Positions 58,295 to 64,000 of a DNA stretch of 64,000 nucleotides are shown here, piece by piece. The DNA lies in the NCBI RefSeq assembly GCF_008632075.1, contig NZ_VWVM01000003.1, positions 284,252 to 348,251 of the forward strand, read 5' to 3'. The position numbers and the translations under genes are program-made. Under the pieces are notes generated by a model. It searched no databases. It worked only from the letters and a program-made list of their open reading frames with translations, and had not been told where the DNA came from. Within the stretch, counting starts at the first letter, position 1. Every line of letters starts with the position of its first letter. Source of the DNA: Candidatus Pantoea gossypiicola. GTDB lineage: Bacteria > Pseudomonadota > Gammaproteobacteria > Enterobacterales > Enterobacteriaceae.

Positions 58295-58825
58295 ATGTTG
58301 CGATATCTGAATCAATGCTCTCGTGGTCGGGGAGCCTGGTTATTACTGGCACTGACGGCGCTTGCACTGGAATTGACGGCACTCTTTTTTCAGCATGTGA
58401 TGGGACTAAAACCCTGCGTGATGTGTATTTATGAACGTAATGCGCTGTTTGGGGTACTGGGCGCGGGTCTGGTGGGCGCGATTGCGCCGAAATCACCGTT
58501 GCGTCTGGCGGGGCTGGCATTATGGATTTACAGCGCCTGGGAAGGTCTGCGCCTCTCTTATGAACATACGATGATTCAGCTGCATCCGAACCCGTTTACT
58601 ACCTGTGATTTTGCTGCCCGTTTTCCCAGCGGATTACCGCTGGATAAGTGGCTGCCGTCGGTGTTTCTTGCCAGCGGTGACTGCGCAGAACGTAGCTGGA
58701 CTTTCCTGACGCTCAGCATGCCGCAGTGGATGATTGGGGTCTTTGCCGGTTATCTGCTCGTCGCCGTGCTGGTACTGATTGCCCAGCCTTTCAAACCTAA
58801 GCGTCGCGATCTCTTTGGACGCTGA
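58295..58825 (+). CDS. dsbB: Disulfide bond formation protein DsbB
   Basis: DsbB (176 residues, E. coli length) reoxidises DsbA and passes electrons to quinones. Four membrane spans are visible, with the periplasmic redox pairs CVMC (residues 41-44) and a second pair in TTCDFA and SGDCAERSW. The start at 58295 follows AGGGAA; the frame is open upstream but unsupported. Confidence 0.97.
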   Translation: MLRYLNQCSRGRGAWLLLALTALALELTALFFQHVMGLKPCVMCIYERNALFGVLGAGLVGAIAPKSPLRLAGLALWIYSAWEGLRLSYEHTMIQLHPNPFTTCDFAARFPSGLPLDKWLPSVFLASGDCAERSWTFLTLSMPQWMIGVFAGYLLVAVLVLIAQPFKPKRRDLFGR

Positions 58826-58845
58826 CACGAAACGTTGCTGAGATC

Positions 58846-58873
58846 AAAAAAGGCTGCCACTGGCAGCCTTTTT
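58846..58873. terminator. Bidirectional terminator between dsbB and ycgN
   Basis: A 13-bp stem AAAAAGGCTGCCA/TGGCAGCCTTTTT with a minimal loop, flanked by A and T runs. Confidence 0.87.
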
Positions 58874-58897
58874 ACGTTTCATATGATGCAGTGGCGC

Positions 58898-59344
58898 TTA
58901 GCCGTTAAGATCGGGCCGATCAATAATGTGATCTTCCCAGTCACGCACTTCACTCTCCCGCACCGCAATATAGCGTACCGATATACGCTGCGCATGCATC
59001 GCGGTTTTGGAACCGGCTCGCAGCGGATGCCAGGCCGGCAATCCTTTGCCCTCACCCAGCAAACGATAGGCGCAGGTGCGCGGCAGCCAGTTGAAGGTGG
59101 TCAGATTTTCGCGCGTCAGCTTGATACAATCCTCTTCTAATTCGAAGCGGCGCTCATAGTTACGGCACTGGCAGGTTTTAATATTGAGCTGATTGCAGGC
59201 GACGTTGGTGAAGTAAATCTCATCCGTGTCAGCGTCCTGCAACTTGTTCAGGCAACACTGGCCACAACCATCACACAAGGATTCCCATTCCTCATCGCTC
59301 ATTTGTGCCAGGCGTTTTTGTTGCCAGAAAGGGGTGTCAGTCAT
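58898..59344 (-). CDS. ycgN: YcgN family cysteine-cluster protein (UPF0260)
   Basis: A 148-residue UPF0260 protein. The [12 protein letters not shown] cluster near residue 24 and later cysteines ([17 protein letters not shown]) suggest an iron-sulfur or zinc site. No function is known. It is related in style to the YkgJ-family protein at 2.9 kb. It lies in a ycgN-ycgM-ycgL group on the minus strand ahead of minC, as in E. coli. Confidence 0.93.
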   Translation of the reverse strand: MTDTPFWQQKRLAQMSDEEWESLCDGCGQCCLNKLQDADTDEIYFTNVACNQLNIKTCQCRNYERRFELEEDCIKLTRENLTTFNWLPRTCAYRLLGEGKGLPAWHPLRAGSKTAMHAQRISVRYIAVRESEVRDWEDHIIDRPDLNG

Positions 59345-59409
59345 GATGATTTGTCCGGGTTGTGCCTGAAACGCACCTTATAAAGCCTATGTTGCGGTGA
59401 TGCAAGTTT

Positions 59410-60069
59410 TTAGAGTACGCGCGTGCTGATGCCGTGACCCGCCAGCGACACTTCCAGCTTGTCACCCGAGCGCATCGGCCCCACACCCTCAGGTGTCCCG
59501 GTCAGAATGACATCGCCTGCACGCAGTGTAAAATAGTGGCTCATATGAGCAACCAGCGGCAGAATTTTGTGGATCATATCGGCGGTGTTGCCGTGCTGAC
59601 GCACTTCTCCGTTTACCACCAGCTTTAGCTCGACATTCTGTGGATCATCACTGAATTCGGCTACCGGGATGAAACCGGAGATGGGACAGGCGTTATCAAA
59701 GCCTTTTGATTTTTCCCATGGCTGACCCGCTTTTTTCAGCCCGGACTGCAGGTCACGCAGCGTCAGATCCAGCGCCACGCCATAGCCTGCAATCGCCTTA
59801 GCCACGTGTTCTTCACTCGCCTGCTTCAGCGTCGCACCTATCAGCACCGCCAGTTCGACTTCATGATGAACTTCGCCAAAGGAGTCGGGAATGGAGAGCG
59901 GCTGGCGCAAATCACACAGCGCCGTTTCCGGTTTGATAAAGATTACCGGCTCGGTTGGCGTCGCACTGCCCATCTCTTTAATGTGTTTTGCATAATTACT
60001 GCCGACGCAAACCACTTTGCTGACCGGAAAATCTAACAGAGCGCCTTGCCAGTTATGATGCTGATACAT
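59410..60069 (-). CDS. ycgM: Fumarylacetoacetate hydrolase family protein YcgM
   Basis: A 219-residue FAH-fold hydrolase, closely similar to E. coli YcgM (SNYAKHIKEMGSATPTEPVIFIKPETAL; metal site residues in HHEVELAVLIG). FAH-family relatives act as acylpyruvases or oxaloacetate decarboxylases. The start at 60069 (MYQHHNWQG) has AGGGG at correct spacing; ATG 60075 would abut it. It is in line with ycgN and ycgL. Confidence 0.94.
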   Translation of the reverse strand: MYQHHNWQGALLDFPVSKVVCVGSNYAKHIKEMGSATPTEPVIFIKPETALCDLRQPLSIPDSFGEVHHEVELAVLIGATLKQASEEHVAKAIAGYGVALDLTLRDLQSGLKKAGQPWEKSKGFDNACPISGFIPVAEFSDDPQNVELKLVVNGEVRQHGNTADMIHKILPLVAHMSHYFTLRAGDVILTGTPEGVGPMRSGDKLEVSLAGHGISTRVL

Positions 60070-60385
60070 GCTCATCCCCTGTTCAGGTTAGGTGTGATGC
60101 CAGCGCGGCTGGCGGGTTGATGTTTACTGATGCGTTGATCGAAATGCCAGCAACAGAGCGTGATAATAAGATCCTTTTAACCAGTCGGGGTGCGGAATTT
60201 GTCAAAAAGCGTAAACGATGTCCTGGTATGCTGAATAATCGTACAAATAAGGTGGGGAAATGTGGACTGGGTATTTAAACAGGGGTGAAACAGATAAGCT
60301 GCGCCGTTAATTTTGCGCAGCTTCAGAGCAATATTAACCCTGCAGTATCGCACCAACAGGATTTATATTTACAGAAGAATCCGAG
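60070..60385. other. Intergenic region between ycgL and ycgM with hairpin and a tiny frame
   Basis: About 315 bases. A perfect 9-bp hairpin AAGCTGCGC/GCGCAGCTT with a 10-base loop lies at 60296-60323, with no T run on the minus strand. On the plus strand a 16-codon frame (60260-60310) starts behind AAGGTGGGG and ends inside the hairpin loop. Its reality is uncertain. Confidence 0.4.
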
Positions 60386-60661
60386 TTAAACTTTTTTATC
60401 GGCCTCTAAATGAATTTTTAGCAGACTTTCAATCGGCGGTGGAAGCTGTAAATAATAACCCTGCTCGCTCAATCCCTGCTTAACTTTATTGATATCCGCA
60501 TTAGCCAGCCTGTCGCGGCCCGCCAGCTTTAGCACCATCGCCAGCTGCGGCTTGCCAAATCCTTTCAGCAATTCTTCCGGAACGCGCGAGAAATCGTCCT
60601 TTTTTTCAACATAGAGATAAGTCTGGTCACGTAACGGGCTTCTGTAGATCACACAAAACAT
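60386..60661 (-). CDS. ycgL: YcgL domain protein (UPF0745)
   Basis: A 91-residue protein with the YcgL domain ([32 protein letters not shown]). It is conserved in gamma-proteobacteria; function unknown. It is divergent from minC, as in E. coli. The ribosome site is weak. Confidence 0.93.
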   Translation of the reverse strand: MFCVIYRSPLRDQTYLYVEKKDDFSRVPEELLKGFGKPQLAMVLKLAGRDRLANADINKVKQGLSEQGYYLQLPPPIESLLKIHLEADKKV

Positions 60662-60816
60662 ATTTTTTACTCGAATTAACCGGCGTTGAGGCTTGTCTGA
60701 ATATAGCTGTAACTATAACATGCTTGCAGAACTTCGAATATTCACCGTTAGCGCTTCAGCGATGATTTTATCATCGACAGGTTAACGGTAGTGAAAACAG
60801 GACTGAGTCGGGACAG

Positions 60817-61530
60817 ATGTCGCAAACGCCAATCGAATTCAAAGGTAGCAGTTTCACCCTGTCTGTCGTCCATTTGCATCACCATGACCCTGCGGTGATT
60901 CGCAAGGCACTCCAGGACAAGATTGATCAGGCTCCCGATTTCCTGAAAAACGCCCCGGTGGTGCTTAACGTCGCCACATTGAGTGCCGATGTTAACTGGA
61001 AACAGCTGCAGCAGGCGATTCTTGCTACCGGTTTACGCATTGTCGGCGTAAGCGGCTGCAAAGATGAAGCACTGAAACGCATGATCGCGCGTGCAGGGCT
61101 GCCGGTACTGGCGGAAGGCAAAGAGGCCAGGCCGCGCGCCGAGACACCGCAGCCGGCCCCCACTCCTGAACCGCAGCCGGTTGTAACCGAGACGGCAGCA
61201 GCGAAAACCCGCATCGTGAACACGCCGGTGCGCTCAGGCCAGCAGATTTATGCGCGTGACGCCGACTTAATCATCACCAGCAGCGTCAGTGCCGGTGCTG
61301 AACTGGTCGCCGATGGCAACATTCACATTTACGGCATGATGCGCGGTCGCGCCCTGGCAGGTGCCAGCGGCGATCGCAACTGCCAGATTTTCTGTACTAA
61401 CCTGGCTGCCGAGCTGGTCTCAATTGCCGGGGAGTACTGGATCATGGATCAGATCCCGCAAGAATTTTTTGGTAAAGCCGCGCGCCTGTGCCTGCAGGAT
61501 GGCGCGCTGACTATCCAGACACTTAATTAG
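60817..61530 (+). CDS. minC: Septum site-determining protein MinC
   Basis: MinC (237 residues) inhibits FtsZ polymerisation away from midcell. The N-terminal FtsZ-inhibitory domain (1-105) is followed by a Pro/Glu-rich linker (about 107-125) and the C-terminal beta-helix that binds MinD ([32 protein letters not shown]). It heads the minCDE operon; minD follows after 33 bases. Confidence 0.97.
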   Translation: MSQTPIEFKGSSFTLSVVHLHHHDPAVIRKALQDKIDQAPDFLKNAPVVLNVATLSADVNWKQLQQAILATGLRIVGVSGCKDEALKRMIARAGLPVLAEGKEARPRAETPQPAPTPEPQPVVTETAAAKTRIVNTPVRSGQQIYARDADLIITSSVSAGAELVADGNIHIYGMMRGRALAGASGDRNCQIFCTNLAAELVSIAGEYWIMDQIPQEFFGKAARLCLQDGALTIQTLN

Positions 61531-61563
61531 GCCCCTTTTCTTTTGTTAAGGAAATCAACATTT

Positions 61564-62376
61564 ATGGCACGCATTATTGTAGTTACATCCGGTAAAGGGG
61601 GCGTTGGTAAGACCACGTCAAGCGCGGCCATCGCCACCGGTTTAGCGCAGAAAGGCAAAAAAACGGTCGTTATCGACTTTGATATCGGTCTGCGTAACCT
61701 GGATTTGATCATGGGCTGTGAGCGCCGTGTGGTCTACGACTTCGTTAACGTAATCCAGGGCGATGCCACGCTGAACCAGGCGCTGATTCGCGACAAACGC
61801 ACTGAGCAGCTCTACATTCTGCCTGCATCGCAGACCCGCGACAAAGATGCGCTGACCCGTGAAGGTGTTGAAAAAGTCCTGAACGATTTAGCCGCCATGG
61901 AGTTCGATTTCATCGTCTGCGACTCACCGGCAGGGATTGAAACGGGCGCACTGATGGCGCTCTACTTTGCTGACGAAGCGATTATCACCACCAACCCGGA
62001 AGTCTCTTCTGTCCGCGACTCCGACCGCATCCTCGGCATCATCTCCTCTAAATCCCGCCGCGCTGAAAACAGTCAGGACCCGGTGAAGGAGCATCTGCTG
62101 CTGACCCGCTATAACCCTGGCCGGGTAAACCGTGGCGATATGCTGAGCATGGAAGATGTGCTGGAAATCCTTCGCATTCCTCTGGTCGGCGTGATCCCTG
62201 AAGATCAATCGGTGTTACGTGCCTCTAACCAGGGTGAGCCGGTGATTCTTGACGGCGAATCTGATGCTGGCAAAGCCTATGCCGATACCGTTGAACGGTT
62301 ACTCGGTGAAGTACGCCCCTTCCGCTTTATCGAAGAAGAGAAGAAGGGTTTCCTGAAACGCCTGTTCGGGGGATAA
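61564..62376 (+). CDS. minD: Septum site-determining ATPase MinD
   Basis: MinD (270 residues) is a membrane-binding ATPase that recruits MinC and oscillates with MinE. The deviant Walker A KGGVGKTT (residues 11-18) and the C-terminal amphipathic targeting helix (KKGFLKRLFGG) are intact. The start at 61564 matches E. coli; an upstream in-frame start lacks support. Confidence 0.99.
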   Translation: MARIIVVTSGKGGVGKTTSSAAIATGLAQKGKKTVVIDFDIGLRNLDLIMGCERRVVYDFVNVIQGDATLNQALIRDKRTEQLYILPASQTRDKDALTREGVEKVLNDLAAMEFDFIVCDSPAGIETGALMALYFADEAIITTNPEVSSVRDSDRILGIISSKSRRAENSQDPVKEHLLLTRYNPGRVNRGDMLSMEDVLEILRIPLVGVIPEDQSVLRASNQGEPVILDGESDAGKAYADTVERLLGEVRPFRFIEEEKKGFLKRLFGG

Positions 62377-62379
62377 ACC

Positions 62380-62649
62380 ATGGCATTACTTGATTTCTTT
62401 TTATCCCGGAAGAAGAACACTGCCAACATAGCCAAGGAACGGCTGCAGATTATCGTGGCAGAACGGAGAAGGGGCGACAGTGAGCCCCACTATCTTCCGC
62501 AACTTAAGCGCGACATTCTGGAAGTGATTTGCAGATATGTGAAGATCGATCCGGAAATGGTCACGGTCCAGCTCGATCAGAAAGGTGATGATATCTCGAT
62601 TCTGGAGCTGAACGTCACGCTGCCGGAAACGGATGAAGTGACTAAATGA
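62380..62649 (+). CDS. minE: Cell division topological specificity factor MinE
   Basis: MinE (89 residues) stimulates MinD ATPase and drives pole-to-pole oscillation. The N-terminal [15 protein letters not shown] is the membrane- and MinD-contacting region, followed by a helix ([14 protein letters not shown]) and the dimerisation domain. It starts three bases after the minD stop. Confidence 0.98.
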   Translation: MALLDFFLSRKKNTANIAKERLQIIVAERRRGDSEPHYLPQLKRDILEVICRYVKIDPEMVTVQLDQKGDDISILELNVTLPETDEVTK

Positions 62650-62665
62650 CGCTGACCGTTTCCTG

Positions 62666-62695
62666 AATTTCCCCTGCGCAGTGGCAGGGGAAATT
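62666..62695. terminator. Hairpin between minE and rnd
   Basis: A 12-bp perfect stem AATTTCCCCTGC/GCAGGGGAAATT with a 6-base loop lies between the two stop codons; the A/T ends give short U runs in both directions. Confidence 0.75.
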
Positions 62696-62702
62696 TAACC
62701 GG

Positions 62703-63824
62703 TTAACAACCCGCAAGAATCTCTTCAATGCCGGGTTTCAGCAGTTCGCCCCGCCATCCGGTAAGTAGCTCCGGCTGACGTCCCTGTGGCTTCAGGCCCC
62801 AGTGCAGGCTTAACACCTGATTTATCTGACGTCGCGAGGCCAGTAACTCCTGACTGAACCCGCTCTGTTCGCTGACCTGCTGCACCAGCGCCTTCATCGC
62901 TTTGAAGACCGATTTGTAGTTCGGATGGTCGATCAAATTTCCCAGCGGAGCCGGTAATTCACTCTCCTCCAGTGCCGCCGCTTCCGCCACCAGCGCCACC
63001 AGCGTTTTGCCGTGGAAACGAATTTCGTGGCCTGACAGCCCCAGATGATCCAGCTCACCCAGCGAGCCAGGCATAAAGCGCGCCACCTTCCACAGATGCT
63101 CTTCGCGCACCACAAAGTTCACCGCCATATCTTTTTCACGCGCCAGTTTCAGACGCCAGGCCGCCAGCCGTTGCAGTGCTGCCAGCTGACGCGGACGCAG
63201 TTGCCAGGCGTTGGTGATATCACGCCAGGCTTCATCCGGTGCCACGCTGTCCAGACGACGCTGACACAGGTTATCGCACTCACTAAGTGCCGCCGCCATG
63301 TTGCCAGCCTCTTCCGTGTTGATCATCAACTGACGGGCAATCGGCAGCAGATAGTGAACATCCGCCGCCGCATACTCACACTGACGCGGGGTCAGAGGAC
63401 GTGCCAGCCAGTCGGTACGGGATTCACTTTTATCCAGCTCGACCTGCGTGAAATGCGCCACCATGGAAGCAAAGCCCCAGGAGAGGGGCTGACCGGAGAA
63501 GGCTGCCAGAATCTGGGTGTCGATCATCGGCGTCGGCAGCACGCCGAAACGATGCAGGAAGACTTCCAGATCTTCCCCTCCTGCATGCAGGAATTTAGTC
63601 ACGCTGGTGTCGGTCAGCAGCGCAATAAAGGGTGACCAGTCACGGATATTCAGCGGGTCAATCAGCACCAGCTGGTGATCGTCGAACAGCTGGATCAGGC
63701 CAAGCTGAGGGTAGTAGGTGCGAGTGCGGACAAATTCGGTGTCCAGTGCCACCGCTGCATGCTGGCGGGCTTTCTGGCACACGTCAGCCAGTTGTTCATC
63801 CTGGTCAATAAGGGAATAATTCAC
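62703..63824 (-). CDS. rnd: Ribonuclease D
   Basis: RNase D (373 residues) is a 3'-5' exonuclease that trims tRNA and small RNA ends. The DEDD-family motif is visible in ALDTEFVRTRTYYPQLGLIQ; HRD/HRDC-type domains follow in the C-terminal half. In E. coli rnd lies downstream of fadD, far from minCDE; the converging min-rnd junction here is common in other enteric lineages (inference). Confidence 0.96.
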   Translation of the reverse strand: MNYSLIDQDEQLADVCQKARQHAAVALDTEFVRTRTYYPQLGLIQLFDDHQLVLIDPLNIRDWSPFIALLTDTSVTKFLHAGGEDLEVFLHRFGVLPTPMIDTQILAAFSGQPLSWGFASMVAHFTQVELDKSESRTDWLARPLTPRQCEYAAADVHYLLPIARQLMINTEEAGNMAAALSECDNLCQRRLDSVAPDEAWRDITNAWQLRPRQLAALQRLAAWRLKLAREKDMAVNFVVREEHLWKVARFMPGSLGELDHLGLSGHEIRFHGKTLVALVAEAAALEESELPAPLGNLIDHPNYKSVFKAMKALVQQVSEQSGFSQELLASRRQINQVLSLHWGLKPQGRQPELLTGWRGELLKPGIEEILAGC

Positions 63825-63867
63825 GTCTGATTTCCACCGCAGCCAACAACGCGCGGCGCTCCATGTT

Positions 63868-63902
63868 AAAAACAGTAAAAATCCGCCTTCATAGAAGGCG
63901 GC
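63868..63902 (-). terminator. Terminator upstream of rnd for the next gene beyond the window
   Basis: CCGCCTTC-ATA-GAAGGCGG (63883-63901) is followed on the minus strand by ATTTTTACTGTTTTT. It would end transcription coming from beyond the right edge, in E. coli fadD. A second small dyad (CGCCCC/GGGGCG) lies at 63912-63926. The rest of 63927-64000 shows no gene. Confidence 0.6.
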
Positions 63903-64000
63903 TTTGTTTTCCGCCCCATAGGGGCGTACTAAGTTCGGACTCTTAGAGCCCTCTCTTCACACCTCATGAAGCGACAGTTGTTTATCTTCAACTTCATGCT

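Overview
The window is a compact, ordinary chromosomal segment from a member of the Enterobacterales. Nearly every gene has a clear Escherichia coli counterpart. Moderate divergence, rearranged synteny and a plant-associate-style exopolysaccharide set (galU-ugd-epimerase, a WbaP/AmsG-type priming transferase) suggest the Erwiniaceae, most likely Pantoea or a close relative. The genus is inferred from family-level recognition, not from a search. I see no insertion sequence, prophage, integrase, CRISPR array or rRNA.

Layout. 1-10 kb: the end of the trp operon (trpB partial, trpA), a BON lipoprotein, ompW, a cysteine-cluster protein, yciC-yciB-yciA, tonB, yciI, then three small lineage-specific genes (a 59-residue membrane protein, a YcgZ-like protein and a 115-residue unknown), yciY, clsA and yciU. 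10-18 kb: the oppABCDF oligopeptide importer on the minus strand with a second tandem oppA. 18-29.5 kb: ychE, adhE, tdk, hns, a galU-ugd-UDP-glucuronate epimerase operon, rssB-rssA and ychJ. 29.5-31.1 kb: purU and a duplicated tRNA-Tyr locus whose tail holds tandem repeats, each ending in a copy of the tRNA 3' end (RttR-like). 31-47 kb: xthA, ynjH-topB, ydjA, sppA, ansA, pncA, yeaC-msrB, gapA, yeaD/yeaE, mipA and prkA(yeaG)-yeaH. 47-64 kb: cvrA (nhaP2), yebV, an orphan wbaP-like gene and an MFS transporter, dadX-dadA, ycgB, fadR, dsbB, ycgN, ycgM, ycgL, minCDE and rnd.

Functional themes. Envelope and surface: GalU, Ugd and the epimerase form a route from glucose-1-phosphate to UDP-galacturonate, and the WbaP-like enzyme could load a hexose-1-phosphate onto undecaprenyl phosphate for exopolysaccharide. 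Anaerobic metabolism: perfect FNR boxes stand upstream of ompW and adhE, both at class II spacing from a possible -10. Stress and stationary phase: rssAB (RpoS turnover), prkA-yeaH behind a sigma-54-type promoter, ycgB, and a YcgZ-like regulator whose upstream region carries TGTACA dyads like those bound by MlrA/BluR-type regulators. Division: minCDE. Redox and repair: dsbB, msrB, xthA, topB.

Compared with E. coli the order is a mosaic of collinear blocks. selD is missing between ydjA and topB, nhaB between fadR and dsbB, kch between yciI and clsA, and the nar genes beside the tyrosine tRNA locus. The most unusual items are the tRNA-tail repeats, the YcgZ-like locus with its dyads, the orphan EPS priming transferase, the tandem oppA genes, and a terminator-like hairpin in the ychE leader.
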